Positions 28,425 through 37,270 of a DNA stretch of 64,000 nucleotides are shown piece by piece. The DNA lies in contig NZ_PQVG01000003.1 in the NCBI RefSeq assembly GCF_002920895.1, positions 124,001-188,000 on the forward strand, read 5' to 3'. Made by a program: the position numbers and the translations under genes. The stretch comes from Flavobacterium alvei. Its GTDB lineage: Bacteria > Bacteroidota > Bacteroidia > Flavobacteriales > Flavobacteriaceae. Below the pieces are notes generated by a model that was not told the DNA's origin, ran no database searches, and was given only the letters and a program-made list of their open reading frames with translations. Position 1 is the first letter of the stretch; each line of letters opens with the position of its first letter.

Positions 28425-28606
28425 TGTAGATTTCGTATTTAATTTTTCAATTCTTCAATCGATGTGTAAATATAATCGATTTGTTTCAAATAGCATTGTT
28501 TGAAATGGTCTATTCAAAAGCTATTTGCTTCTAAATTTTGTATCTCACTTTTTATAAAGTTAAATGGAGAGCTATTTTTCCTAGGCGAATTTCTAATTAA
28601 AATGAT

Positions 28607-28650
28607 AAAAAGCACCCAAAAACCATTAAATTGGATTTCAGGTGCTTTTT
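28607..28650 (-). terminator. Intrinsic terminator after the MMPL exporter gene
   Basis: A 10-bp stem (AAAAAGCACC with GGTGCTTTTT) ends in a T-run on the minus strand, 48-91 bases after the stop at 28698. The rest of the 273-base gap between the MMPL stop and the asnS start shows nothing else clear. Confidence 0.75.
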
Positions 28651-28697
28651 TATTCCTAAATAGTTTGAAAATTTCTTAAAACCTTTCTTAAAATAAT

Positions 28698-31112
28698 TTA
28701 GTTATTCTCTAAAGCGTCAATTTCTTCATCGCTAGCTTCGATGATGTCAATCATTGGTTCGATGAATTCTTGCTCGTTGGCCAATGTTTTGTTTAAAGTT
28801 AATACCAAGGCAGGCAATAGCATTAAATTAGATAGCATTCCGAATAATAAAGTCAATGAAATCAACCCGCCAAGGGCAATGGTTCCGCCAAAACTAGACA
28901 ACATAAATACCGAAAATCCGAAGAACAACACGATAGAAGTATAGAACATACTCAAACCAGCATCGTTAAAAGTGGCGTAAACTGATTTGCGTATTTTCCA
29001 GTTGTTTTTCTTTAATTCCTCTCGATATTGCGCCAAGAATCGGACGGTATCATCGACCGAAAGTCCAAATGCAATTCCGAAAACCAATATGGTTGAAGGT
29101 TTTAGAGGGATATCAAAAAATCCCATAATTCCAGCCGTTAGTAACAAGGGCAAAAGATTTGGAATGATAGAAACCAAAATCATTTTGAAAGAGCGGAACA
29201 TAAATCCGATTAAAAGTGCGGTTAAGAAAAAGGCAAAAATCAAGGACGAAAGCAAGTTGTCGAGCAAGTAGCCAGTTCCTTTTTGGAAAACCAATGCTTT
29301 TCCAGTAATAGTTACATTGAATCGGTCTGGCGGAAAAATTTTAGTAGCTTCTTTTCGGATTTCGGCTTCAATTTTTGGTATTTCGCCTCCGTTTTCGTCA
29401 CGCATAAAAGTAGTAATTCGGGCAAATTGTCCTGTCGAATCTACATAGCTTTTCATTAGATTCTCTTTCGAGTTTTTGGTGGCATTTTTGGCATACGACA
29501 AGATGAAAGCTTGCTCTTGGGAGGTTGGCAATTCGTAATATTCAGGATTTCCGTTATAGTAAGCTTGTTTAGAATATTTCACTAAATTGACAATCGAAAT
29601 GGGTTTTGATAATCCTTGAATTTCGGTAATTGCTTGTTCTAGTTCGTCCATCCGCTTGAGCGTAGAAAGTTTCATGACTCCTTTTTTGTGTTTGGTGTCA
29701 ATCATAATTTCCAAAGGCATCACGCCATCAAACTCTTTTTCGAAGAAAATAATGTCTTGGAAAAAGGGGGCTTTTTTAGGCATATCTTCTATGATGCTTC
29801 CCGAAATACGCATTTTGTAAATTCCAATTATACTGATTACCAGAAGCGAAACAGCAACCACATAAATAGAAAATCGATTTTCTTTAACATTGCGTAGTAT
29901 CCAATCCATAAATGATTTTACATAACCTCTGTCTAAATGCTCGATGTGACGGTCTTTAGGGGCTGGAATGTAACTGTGAAAAATAGGAATAACAACTATA
30001 CATAAGAAAAATAAAGCTAAAATATTAATGGAAGTAGCATTTCCAAACTCAATAAGCAGCTTATTGTTTGAAGAAATAAAAGTAAAAAAACCAATAGCTG
30101 TGGTTACGTTGGTCAAAAGTGTTGCCATACCCACTTTGGTAGTAACCCTTTGTAGTGCCTTAACTTTATTTCGATGAATTTTATATTCCTGGTGGTATTT
30201 ATTGGTGAGGAAAATACAATTTGGAATCCCGATTACAATGATTAAAGAAGGAACCAATGCGGTTAAAACTGTTATTTCGTAATTCAATAATCCCAAGACG
30301 CCAAAAGACCACATTACACCAATAATGACAATAATTATAGAAATCAAGGTGGCTCTAAAACTTCTAAAAAAGAAAAAGAAAAGTAGCGATGTTATCAATA
30401 ATGATGCACCAATGAAGATGCTGATTTCGCTAATAATGGTTTGTGCATTAAGTGTTCGAATGTAGGGCATTCCAGAAACACGCAAATCGATTTGTGTCTC
30501 TTTTTCGAATGCTTCAATGGCAGGAACTAATTTTTTTAGGATAAAATCTTTTCGAGCTGGTGTGTTTACAATTTTCTTGTCTAAATAAATAGCAGATCGA
30601 ATCGTTCCAGATTTTTTATTGAATAGTAACCCTTCGTAGAAAGGCAAATCGTTGAAGAGTTCTTTTTTTATTTTTTCTAGATATTTGTTGTCTTTAGTTT
30701 TACTTTGATCGACAAAAGGAACCAATTCAAATTTCTGGAGAGTTTCGTTTTTTTGTAGTTTTTTTAAATCGTTTATAGAAATTACTAAATCAATAGATTT
30801 GTCTTCTTTCAGGCTGTTCATTAATTTAGCCCAAGCGGCATAAGCCTTTGGGGTAAAAAAAGTTTTGTCTTTTACGCCAATTATGACCAAGTTTCCTTCT
30901 TCGCCAAACTTGTTTAAAAAAGCATTATACTCAATATTGACAATGTTGTCGTCGGGCAACATGTTGGCTTCTGTTTGGGTGAAATGGATATTTTTCCATT
31001 GCAAGGACAATAAGATTGTTATCGCTACAACAATCGACAACATTAAAATTCTATTTCGAAGGACAACACGGGCAATTAATTCCCAAAATCCCAAACTAAA
31101 CCACTTAATCAT
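28698..31112 (-). CDS. RND superfamily (MMPL-type) exporter
   Basis: An 804-residue inner-membrane protein with the two-fold RND layout: one helix, a large periplasmic loop, five helices, then the same again. The second half carries the GLSVDDTVRFLAQYREE motif after helix 10, where the Asp pair would carry protons. The first half has the weaker FFFRSFRATLISI and VPSLIIVIGIPNCIFL segments. Bacteroidetes proteins of this type are annotated as MMPL or SSD-like lipid or hydrophobe exporters; the cargo cannot be told. The C-terminus is short and acidic (EASDEEIDALENN). It is divergent from the antiporter gene at 31284. Confidence 0.85.
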   Translation of the reverse strand: MIKWFSLGFWELIARVVLRNRILMLSIVVAITILLSLQWKNIHFTQTEANMLPDDNIVNIEYNAFLNKFGEEGNLVIIGVKDKTFFTPKAYAAWAKLMNSLKEDKSIDLVISINDLKKLQKNETLQKFELVPFVDQSKTKDNKYLEKIKKELFNDLPFYEGLLFNKKSGTIRSAIYLDKKIVNTPARKDFILKKLVPAIEAFEKETQIDLRVSGMPYIRTLNAQTIISEISIFIGASLLITSLLFFFFFRSFRATLISIIIVIIGVMWSFGVLGLLNYEITVLTALVPSLIIVIGIPNCIFLTNKYHQEYKIHRNKVKALQRVTTKVGMATLLTNVTTAIGFFTFISSNNKLLIEFGNATSINILALFFLCIVVIPIFHSYIPAPKDRHIEHLDRGYVKSFMDWILRNVKENRFSIYVVAVSLLVISIIGIYKMRISGSIIEDMPKKAPFFQDIIFFEKEFDGVMPLEIMIDTKHKKGVMKLSTLKRMDELEQAITEIQGLSKPISIVNLVKYSKQAYYNGNPEYYELPTSQEQAFILSYAKNATKNSKENLMKSYVDSTGQFARITTFMRDENGGEIPKIEAEIRKEATKIFPPDRFNVTITGKALVFQKGTGYLLDNLLSSLIFAFFLTALLIGFMFRSFKMILVSIIPNLLPLLLTAGIMGFFDIPLKPSTILVFGIAFGLSVDDTVRFLAQYREELKKNNWKIRKSVYATFNDAGLSMFYTSIVLFFGFSVFMLSSFGGTIALGGLISLTLLFGMLSNLMLLPALVLTLNKTLANEQEFIEPMIDIIEASDEEIDALENN

Positions 31113-31131
31113 TATTCGTTTTTAAATGCTG

Positions 31132-31139
31132 CAAAGGTA
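31132..31139 (-). promoter_or_regulatory. Candidate -7 element (TACCTTTG) for the MMPL gene
   Basis: The octamer matches TA-N2-TTTG and lies 20 bases before the start at 31112, implying a very short leader. Confidence 0.5.
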
Positions 31140-31235
31140 GTTAATCAACTTATTATATTATTGATTTTAAATGTCCCTTTTTGTTAATTTTTTGTTTTTA
31201 TTTTACAATAAATTCATTTAATGAGATGTAATTTA

Positions 31236-31243
31236 TATATTTG
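31236..31243 (+). promoter_or_regulatory. Candidate -7 element (TATATTTG) for the antiporter gene
   Basis: The octamer matches TA-N2-TTTG, 41 bases before the ATG at 31284. No convincing -33 TTG is seen. Confidence 0.4.
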
Positions 31244-31283
31244 AATTCTGCATCTTTGTACGAAAAATATTGAAGCAATACTT

Positions 31284-33560
31284 ATGAAAAATTACAGAAA
31301 TACTATATTTTATCTCGTTGTTACAGGCTGTTTTACTGCTTTGATTTATTGGATTTTGACTATGGGAAAAGGTCTGGAAGTTCATAAGAAATACTTGCAT
31401 CCTGTAACTGAAAATGGGCATTGGAATGATTTTGTTGATTCAATCTCGCTTAACGTACACCATCCTCTGGCCATACTTTTGGCACAAATTGTAACCATCG
31501 TTATTGTCGCTCGCTTTTTTGGTTGGGTTTTTAGAAAAATTGGTCAACCTTCTGTAATTGGTGAAATTATCGCAGGAATAGTTCTTGGTCCATCCTTATT
31601 GGGTTTGTATTTTCCGGAGTTTTCATTAGCCTTATTTCCAGTTGATTCATTAGGAAATTTGCAGTTTTTAAGCCAGATTGGACTGATACTTTTTATGTTC
31701 GTCATTGGAATGGAACTTGACTTGAAAGTTTTGCAAAATAGAGCCAAAGACGCAGTTGTTATTAGTCATGCTAGTATAGTAATTCCTTTTGCATTGGGTA
31801 TTGGCTTGGCTTATTTTGTGTATTTTAGATTTGCACCAGAAGGAGTTGCATTCTTGCCTTTTGCCTTGTTTATGGGGATTGCTATGAGTATTACCGCTTT
31901 TCCAGTTTTAGCAAGAATTGTCCAAGAAAGGGGAATTAATAAGACTAAATTAGGTGCGGTAGTAATCACTTGTGCTGCTGCCGATGATATTACGGCTTGG
32001 TGCATTCTTGCTGCAGTTATTGCCATTGTAAAAGCTGGAACCTTTGTAAGTTCGCTCTATATTATTGGAATGGCAATGGTTTATGTTTTAGCTATGCTTT
32101 TTGTTGTAAAACCATTTTTAGCTAAAATTGGGGAGTTATATGCAACAAAGGATAGTATAAACAAACCAGTGGTAGCCATTTTCTTTTTAACCTTGATTAT
32201 TTCGTCATATACAACTGAAATTATTGGGATTCACGCACTTTTTGGTGCTTTTATGACAGGAGTTATTATGCCTGACATAACCAAATTTAGAAATCTATTT
32301 ATTGAAAAAGTTGAAGATGTTTCGTTGATATTGTTGCTTCCTTTGTTCTTTGTTTTTACAGGTTTGCGAACAGAAATAGGATTGATAAACGATCCTTTTT
32401 TATGGAGAGTTACAGGTTTTATTATCCTTGTTGCGGTAATTGGTAAGTTTTTGGGAAGTGCTTTGGCAGCCAAATTCGTAGGACAAAGTTGGCGTGACAG
32501 TTTCACTATTGGTGCCTTGATGAACACAAGAGGGTTGATGGAGTTGATAGTTTTGAATATTGGCCTAGATTTGAAAGTGCTTACTCCCGAAGTTTTTACG
32601 ATGATGGTTATAATGGCACTAGTTACTACTTTTATGACAGGGCCGACATTGAATTTTATAAATTATATTTTCAAAACAAAAGACGATGCTGATTTAGAAG
32701 AAATTTCTATTGCGAATATCAAAAAGTATAAAATTTTGATTTCTTTTGGAAATAATGAAAAAGGGAAGTCGCTCTTGAGGCTAGCCAATAGCTTAGTCAA
32801 AAAACAAAATGAAAAGGCAGCCATAACAGCCATGCATCTTACATTAAGTGACGAAGTGCATGCTTATAATTTAGAAGAATACGAAAAAGATAAATTTTTG
32901 CCAATAATTGAAGAGTCAAAGACCTTGAATCAAGAAATTACAACTCTTTTTCAGGCAACTGTAGATATTGAATCTAATATTGCTGAGGTTGCTAATAATG
33001 GAGACTATGATTTACTTTTGATTGGGCTTGGAAAATCTATTTTTGAAGGTTCTCTACTAGGAAAAGTATTAGGGTTTACCACAAGAATAATTAATCCCGA
33101 TCGTTTGATTGATAAATTTACGGGAAAAGAAGGTCTTTTCGAAAATTCTCCTTTTGATGAAAGGACTCGACAAATAATTGCAAAAACTAAAACCCCTTTG
33201 GGTATTTTAATCGATAAAGATTTGCAACAAGTAGATCGAGTTATTATTCCAATTTTTAGTTCTGAGGATGCTTTTTTATTAGACTATGCTCAAAAATTAA
33301 TTACTAACAACAATTCGAAAATTAAGATTTTGGATGTAAATGCAAATAGTAATGACAATTTTGTACTTAAAAGTGCCATCAATTCTTTAGAACAAAAATA
33401 CCCCAAAAACATTATTTTAATAGATGAAAACAGCATCAAAAAAGATTTATTAGAGCATTTAGATTTGATGATTATCGGGGTCGAAAGTTGGAAAGTACTT
33501 TTAGATAAATATAGTGTTTGGCTGAGAAGAGTTCCTTCAGTTTTGATTTTAAAACATTAG
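31284..33560 (+). CDS. CPA2-family cation:proton antiporter with cytoplasmic stress-type domain
   Basis: A 758-residue inner-membrane antiporter. After one isolated N-terminal helix, residues 55-465 form the Na+/H+ exchanger fold. Features are VIGEIIAGIVLGPSLLG, the unwound-helix region around SITAFPVLARI, and AAADDITAW with the paired aspartates typical of electrogenic exchangers. MNTRGLMELIVLNIGL is the conserved Arg-containing segment near the end. The C-terminal 280 residues are soluble and resemble two universal-stress-protein-like units rather than the RCK domain of KefB. It probably exchanges Na+ or K+ for protons. The ion cannot be assigned from sequence alone. Confidence 0.9.
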   Translation: MKNYRNTIFYLVVTGCFTALIYWILTMGKGLEVHKKYLHPVTENGHWNDFVDSISLNVHHPLAILLAQIVTIVIVARFFGWVFRKIGQPSVIGEIIAGIVLGPSLLGLYFPEFSLALFPVDSLGNLQFLSQIGLILFMFVIGMELDLKVLQNRAKDAVVISHASIVIPFALGIGLAYFVYFRFAPEGVAFLPFALFMGIAMSITAFPVLARIVQERGINKTKLGAVVITCAAADDITAWCILAAVIAIVKAGTFVSSLYIIGMAMVYVLAMLFVVKPFLAKIGELYATKDSINKPVVAIFFLTLIISSYTTEIIGIHALFGAFMTGVIMPDITKFRNLFIEKVEDVSLILLLPLFFVFTGLRTEIGLINDPFLWRVTGFIILVAVIGKFLGSALAAKFVGQSWRDSFTIGALMNTRGLMELIVLNIGLDLKVLTPEVFTMMVIMALVTTFMTGPTLNFINYIFKTKDDADLEEISIANIKKYKILISFGNNEKGKSLLRLANSLVKKQNEKAAITAMHLTLSDEVHAYNLEEYEKDKFLPIIEESKTLNQEITTLFQATVDIESNIAEVANNGDYDLLLIGLGKSIFEGSLLGKVLGFTTRIINPDRLIDKFTGKEGLFENSPFDERTRQIIAKTKTPLGILIDKDLQQVDRVIIPIFSSEDAFLLDYAQKLITNNNSKIKILDVNANSNDNFVLKSAINSLEQKYPKNIILIDENSIKKDLLEHLDLMIIGVESWKVLLDKYSVWLRRVPSVLILKH

Positions 33561-33597
33561 TAAATAAAAAATCCGCTCAAAGCGGATTTTTTATTTA
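33561..33597. terminator. Strong bidirectional terminator between antiporter and frr genes
   Basis: A perfect 17-bp stem (core ATCCGCT and AGCGGAT flanked by A/T runs) with a 3-base loop begins right after the antiporter stop. It also serves convergent frr ending at 33613. Confidence 0.95.
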
Positions 33598-33612
33598 CTA
33601 AAATGAGAGATT

Positions 33613-34176
33613 TTAAACCTTCATAATTTCGGCTTCTTTATGAACAAGATGTTCGTCAATTTTTTTGATAAAACTATTGGTCAAATTTTGAACTTCTTCT
33701 TCGGCTTTTTTACAAATATCTTCAGAAGTTCCGTCTTTTTCTAGTTTTTTTATTTCGGTATTAGCGTCTTTACGCGCATTTCTAATCCCAATTTTGGCAT
33801 CTTCGGCTTCGGCTTTTGCTTGTTTTGCCAATTCACGTCTGCGGTCTTCTGTCAAAGGCGGAACGCTAATGATGATTACATCTCCGTTATTCATTGGATT
33901 GAAACCAAGATTTGCTATCATGATTGCTTTTTCAATTGGATGAAGCATATTCTTTTCAAAAGGTTGAAGTGTAATGGTTCTTGCATCTGGAACACTAATT
34001 TTTGACACTTGAGAAAGCGGTGAGGCCGATCCATAATAATCTACAAAAACGCTTCCTAACATTGCAGGTGAAGCCTTTCCAGCACGAATATTCAAGAAAG
34101 ATTTTTCTAAATGCGCAATAGTGCCCTCCATAGATTCCTGAGTGCTGTCTAGTATAAATTCAATTTCTTCAGTCAT
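33613..34176 (-). CDS. frr: Ribosome recycling factor
   Basis: A 187-residue protein from the ATG at 34176. A longer frame reaches 34236, but MTEEIEFILDSTQESM gives the family's usual length of about 185. It splits post-termination ribosomes together with EF-G and IF3. Family motifs are IRAGKASPAMLGSVFVDYYG and the conserved VPPLTEDRRRELAKQAK segment in the three-helix bundle. The C-terminal helix has KKIDEHLVHKEAEIMKV. It lies 70 bases downstream of pyrH on the same strand, the standard bacterial order, with a repeat-rich spacer between them. Confidence 0.97.
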   Translation of the reverse strand: MTEEIEFILDSTQESMEGTIAHLEKSFLNIRAGKASPAMLGSVFVDYYGSASPLSQVSKISVPDARTITLQPFEKNMLHPIEKAIMIANLGFNPMNNGDVIIISVPPLTEDRRRELAKQAKAEAEDAKIGIRNARKDANTEIKKLEKDGTSEDICKKAEEEVQNLTNSFIKKIDEHLVHKEAEIMKV

Positions 34177-34199
34177 AATTTTCTTGTTTGTTGCTTGTT

Positions 34200-34240
34200 G
34201 TTTATGGTTTGTAGTTAACAATAAACAACAAACCATAAAC
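34200..34240. repeat. Inverted and tandem word repeat between pyrH and frr
   Basis: GTTTATGGTTTGT (34200-34212) and ACAAACCATAAAC (34228-34240) form a 13-bp stem with a 15-base loop. A second ACCATAAAC copy follows directly, reaching the pyrH stop. It may slow read-through from pyrH to frr or be one of the post-stop word repeats. Confidence 0.75.
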
Positions 34241-34246
34241 CATAAA

Positions 34247-34954
34247 CTATATATTTACTTCTGTTCCTACGTTTTCTCCTTCACAAATTTTCAACAAATT
34301 CCCTTGTTTGTTCATGTCAAAAATAACTATAGGTAGTTTGTTTTCTTGACTCAAGGTGAAGGCAGTTGTGTCCATAACATTCAATCCTTTTTTCAAAACA
34401 TCATCAAAAGTGATGTAGTTAAATTTGGTTGCAGTGGCATCTTTTTCTGGATCGGCGGTATAAACACCGTCAACACGAGTTCCTTTTAGAATCACATCGG
34501 CGTTAATTTCTACTCCACGCAAAACGGCAGCAGTATCGGTTGTGAAATACGGATTTCCTGTTCCGGCACCAAAAATCACAATTCTTCCTTTTTCAAGATG
34601 ACGATCTGCTCTTCTTTTGATATAAGGTTCTGCAATAGATTCCATTTTCAAGGCAGTTTGCAAACGAGTTTTCATTCCTTTGTCTTCAAGGGCTCCTTGT
34701 AAAGCCATGCCATTAATTACGGTTGCTAACATTCCCATATAATCGCCTTGAACTCGATCCATACCATTGCTTGCTCCAGCAACTCCTCTAAAAATATTTC
34801 CACCACCAATTACAATCGCAATTTCCACACCTTTAGTGTGAATTTTTTTAATTTCATCAGCATATTCACCTAATCTTGCAGGGTCAATACCATATTGTCT
34901 TTCGCCCATTAAAGCTTCGCCACTCAATTTTAGAAGGATTCTTTTATATTTCAT
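34247..34954 (-). CDS. pyrH: UMP kinase
   Basis: A 235-residue cytoplasmic kinase of the amino-acid-kinase fold, phosphorylating UMP to UDP in pyrimidine synthesis. Motifs are [11 protein letters not shown] at the N-terminus, [10 protein letters not shown] in the phosphate-binding loop, [15 protein letters not shown] and [13 protein letters not shown] in the nucleotide site. Length is normal for bacterial PyrH. It precedes frr, as in most bacteria. The leader upstream of 34954 is long, about 70 bases from the candidate promoter at 35027. Confidence 0.97.
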   Translation of the reverse strand: MKYKRILLKLSGEALMGERQYGIDPARLGEYADEIKKIHTKGVEIAIVIGGGNIFRGVAGASNGMDRVQGDYMGMLATVINGMALQGALEDKGMKTRLQTALKMESIAEPYIKRRADRHLEKGRIVIFGAGTGNPYFTTDTAAVLRGVEINADVILKGTRVDGVYTADPEKDATATKFNYITFDDVLKKGLNVMDTTAFTLSQENKLPIVIFDMNKQGNLLKICEGENVGTEVNI

Positions 34955-35026
34955 TCCGTTTTATATTTAAAAATTGGACACATAATGTTCCAAAAAACTA
35001 GTTAAATTAGTTCAAGTTATGTTGTG

Positions 35027-35034
35027 CAAATATA
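35027..35034 (-). promoter_or_regulatory. Candidate -7 element (TATATTTG) for pyrH-frr
   Basis: The octamer matches TA-N2-TTTG and lies 73 bases before the pyrH start. Confidence 0.45.
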
Positions 35035-35132
35035 GGCATAATCTGTTTTTTTAAAATGCTGTTTTTTAAAAAAAAATAATTTGAGTTCTATTTATTTTTG
35101 TATGATAGGAATAATTTTTTTTATTTAAAAAA

Positions 35133-35220
35133 AAATTGTAATTTAGCGGTTCCAACCAAATCTACTATTACAATTTACTTTTTTGTGGTGTTTAAATGTT
35201 GTTTAACAATAAAAAAACAC
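35133..35220 (+). other. Structured leader upstream of the 25-codon ORF
   Basis: Two stems can be drawn. AAATTGTAAT (35133-35142) pairs with ATTACAATTT (35167-35176). GTGTTT (35188-35193) pairs with AAACAC (35215-35220) around an inner TTGTT/AACAA stem (35199-35209). With the two hairpins after the ORF this makes a dense structured stretch in an otherwise plain 446-base gap. Confidence 0.45.
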
Positions 35221-35223
35221 GCC

Positions 35224-35301
35224 ATGAAAACTTTATTTGACAAATTTTACAATTACATTTCAACCTTATTGTTTGGAGGTGAAACCACCAGCCATTATTA
35301 A
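35224..35301 (+). CDS. Possible 25-residue small protein
   Basis: An ATG at 35224 opens 25 codons ending in TAA. The peptide starts MKTLFDKFYNYISTLLFGG and ends ETTSHY, so the first part is aromatic and amphipathic and the tail polar. The frame stays open upstream to 35098, but the ATG at 35224 follows a structured leader and is preferred. A hairpin terminator-like element follows 28 bases after the stop. Neighbours pyrH and truB are both on the other strand, so this would be an independent transcript. It could be a small membrane-active peptide, a leader peptide or chance. Coding is not proven. Confidence 0.4.
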   Translation: MKTLFDKFYNYISTLLFGGETTSHY

Positions 35302-35328
35302 TAAAATGGCGTAAATTGATCTTCTATA

Positions 35329-35363
35329 AAAATCAAAGTATGGTATAAAAATACTTTGATTTT
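35329..35363 (+). terminator. Hairpin terminator after the small ORF
   Basis: AAAATCAAAGTAT and ATACTTTGATTTT form a perfect 13-bp stem with a 9-base loop, ending in TTTT on the plus strand. Confidence 0.7.
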
Positions 35364-35370
35364 ATAAATG

Positions 35371-35398
35371 TACACTCTAAAATTTATTTTGGAGTGTA
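35371..35398 (-). terminator. Hairpin terminator after truB
   Basis: TACACTCTAAAAT pairs with ATTTTGGAGTGTA (one G-U pair) around a 2-base loop, directly after the truB stop at 35401. Confidence 0.75.
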
Positions 35399-35400
35399 TT

Positions 35401-36096
35401 TTATTGTAATAAACTTTGTTCGAACATTGTGATGTCCACGGCGTTGTTTACGTCGTAATCACCAATTTTTGTTCTGCGCAACACCGTCAAGTGTGAGCCT
35501 GTTTTCATTGCTATGCCAAAATCATAAGCCAAAGAGCGAATGTAAGTTCCTTTACTGCACACCACTCTAAAGTCGATTTCAGGAAGTGCAATTCGAGTGA
35601 TTTCGAATTCATGAATAGTGGTTTTTCGACTTGCAATTTCAACAGTTTCTCCTGCACGTGCATGTTCGTACAAACGTACACCTTCTTTTTTTATAGCTGA
35701 AAATATAGGTGGTTTTTGATCTATTTCTCCTAAAAATTGATTTACGGTTTCGTAAATCAATTTTTCATCTATGTGCGAACTGTCGAAAGTTTGATCTATT
35801 TCGGTTTCTAAATCATAGGAAGGTGTGGTTGCTCCAATGTAGAAAGTTCCCGTATATTCTTTGGCTTGACCTTGAAGTTCGGTAATTTTTTTGGTAAATT
35901 TTCCAGTGCAAACTAATAATAATCCACTTGCCAAAGGGTCTAAGGTTCCTGCATGACCAATTTTAAATTTTTTAGGAAGTCCAACTTTATTAATTAAAGC
36001 ATATTTCATTTTGTTAACAGCCTGAAAAGAAGTCCAATGCAAAGGCTTGTCAATTAAAATGATTTGTCCGTTTAAGAAATCTTCCGCAGTTTTCAA
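35401..36096 (-). CDS. truB: tRNA pseudouridine(55) synthase
   Basis: A 231-residue enzyme that makes pseudouridine at position 55 in the T-loop of tRNAs. The catalytic motif GHAGTLDPLASGLL carries the nucleophilic Asp. KPLHWTSFQAVNKMK near the start, KPPIFSAIKKEGVRLYEHAR and CSKGTYIRSLAYDFG are further family motifs. It lacks the long C-terminal PUA domain of E. coli TruB, as is common in Bacteroidetes. It is 6 bases after uppP and part of the ftsX, DUF3098, uppP, truB run. Confidence 0.96.
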   Translation of the reverse strand: MKTAEDFLNGQIILIDKPLHWTSFQAVNKMKYALINKVGLPKKFKIGHAGTLDPLASGLLLVCTGKFTKKITELQGQAKEYTGTFYIGATTPSYDLETEIDQTFDSSHIDEKLIYETVNQFLGEIDQKPPIFSAIKKEGVRLYEHARAGETVEIASRKTTIHEFEITRIALPEIDFRVVCSKGTYIRSLAYDFGIAMKTGSHLTVLRRTKIGDYDVNNAVDITMFEQSLLQ

Positions 36097-36102
36097 GGAA
36101 AT

Positions 36103-36927
36103 TTATTTAAAGTATGAAAAGTAAATCAGCAAATAAGTTCCCATAATAATTCGATACCAACCCCATGGTTTAAAGCCGTATTTATTGATAATTCCAATAA
36201 AAAATTTGATAGCTAAAACAGCAACAATAAATGCTACAACATTTCCAATCAAAAACATTATAATGTTGTCATTTGATTTTAAAATCAGTTCATAGCCCTT
36301 CATTTGTGAAGTTTCATAGGTTTTTAGGAATACAGAGTAGCAGGTAACTGCTAGCATAGTTGGGACTGCCAAAAAAAATGAAAATTCTGCAGCAGTATTT
36401 CTTGATAATCCTTGTTGCATCCCGCCAATGATGGAAGCCGCAGATCGACTTGTTCCAGGCATCATTGCTAAGCATTGCCAAAAACCAATGGTCACTGCTT
36501 TTTTAATAGTGATATCTTCTTCATTTACAATAGTAGTTTTGTCTTTGAAATATTGGTCCACAAAAAGCAAAACGAAACCGCCAATAATTAATACAATCGC
36601 AATAGGAATAGGATCTCCTAGGATGGCTTCGATTTTATCGTCGAATAATTTACCTAAAACCAAGGCTGGAATTACAGCAAAAGCCAATTTGGTATAAAAA
36701 TTCATTCCGATTTTTAGAGTTGGAAAAGCCAAGAATTTTTTCCAGTATAAAGTCACAACAGCTAAAATAGCTCCAAATTGAATGGAAACCTGAAAAAGTT
36801 TTACAAAATCGTCTTCTTGAATTCCAAAATAAGAACTCGTAAAAATCATATGAGCTGTAGAAGAAATAGGAAGATATTCTGTTAATCCTTCAATAATTGC
36901 AATAATAATAGCTTGAAATGTATTCAA
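36103..36927 (-). CDS. uppP: Undecaprenyl-diphosphatase
   Basis: A 274-residue integral membrane phosphatase (BacA type) that recycles undecaprenyl pyrophosphate for peptidoglycan and other glycan synthesis. The first catalytic segment reads EGLTEYLPISSTAHM, with the conserved Glu and Ser-Ser-Thr. The second, MMPGTSRSAASIIGG, holds the essential Arg. About eight helices are predicted, as usual. It follows the DUF3098 gene by 68 bases, a gap filled by AGATTTTAG word repeats. Confidence 0.96.
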   Translation of the reverse strand: MNTFQAIIIAIIEGLTEYLPISSTAHMIFTSSYFGIQEDDFVKLFQVSIQFGAILAVVTLYWKKFLAFPTLKIGMNFYTKLAFAVIPALVLGKLFDDKIEAILGDPIPIAIVLIIGGFVLLFVDQYFKDKTTIVNEEDITIKKAVTIGFWQCLAMMPGTSRSAASIIGGMQQGLSRNTAAEFSFFLAVPTMLAVTCYSVFLKTYETSQMKGYELILKSNDNIIMFLIGNVVAFIVAVLAIKFFIGIINKYGFKPWGWYRIIMGTYLLIYFSYFK

Positions 36928-36935
36928 TTGATTTA

Positions 36936-36965
36936 AGATTTTAGAGTGTAGATTTTAGATTTTAT
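36936..36965 (-). repeat. Short tandem words (AGATTTTAG type) between DUF3098 and uppP
   Basis: AGATTTTAG occurs at 36936-36944 and 36950-36958, and a further AGATTTTAT follows. It is another instance of post-stop word repeats, lying downstream of the DUF3098 gene. Confidence 0.6.
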
Positions 36966-36995
36966 TTGTGCTAATTGAACACTGAAAGCTGCCAA

Positions 36996-37238
36996 CTATT
37001 TTTTAGGGTTTTTAAGAATGGCATAAATAGTAATCCCAAAACCAATTAAAACGGTTGTTGGCGCCAATCTAATCCTTCTAAAATTAAATATTTCTTCGTT
37101 AAATACATTGGGGTCATCGCTTCCGCCGCCAGACATTAATATAAATCCAAGTGCAATTACGGCAATACCTATAAGTAGTATGATGTAGTTTGTTTTCTCA
37201 AAAAGAAATTCGTGTTTTTGTTCTTCTTTGTTTTTCAT
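36996..37238 (-). CDS. DUF3098 family small membrane protein
   Basis: An 80-residue protein with two predicted helices (YIILLIGIAVIALGFILMSGG and a C-terminal VLIGFGITIYAIL) separated by a loop containing SDDPNVFNEEIFNFRRI. This pattern and its position directly after ftsX are typical of Bacteroidetes DUF3098. A role alongside the FtsEX system or envelope growth is suggested by conserved neighbourhood only; no catalytic motif is seen. It starts 32 bases after the ftsX stop. Confidence 0.88.
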   Translation of the reverse strand: MKNKEEQKHEFLFEKTNYIILLIGIAVIALGFILMSGGGSDDPNVFNEEIFNFRRIRLAPTTVLIGFGITIYAILKNPKK

Positions 37239-37270
37239 TTTTATTTCTGTTTTTTACTGAAAACGGATGA

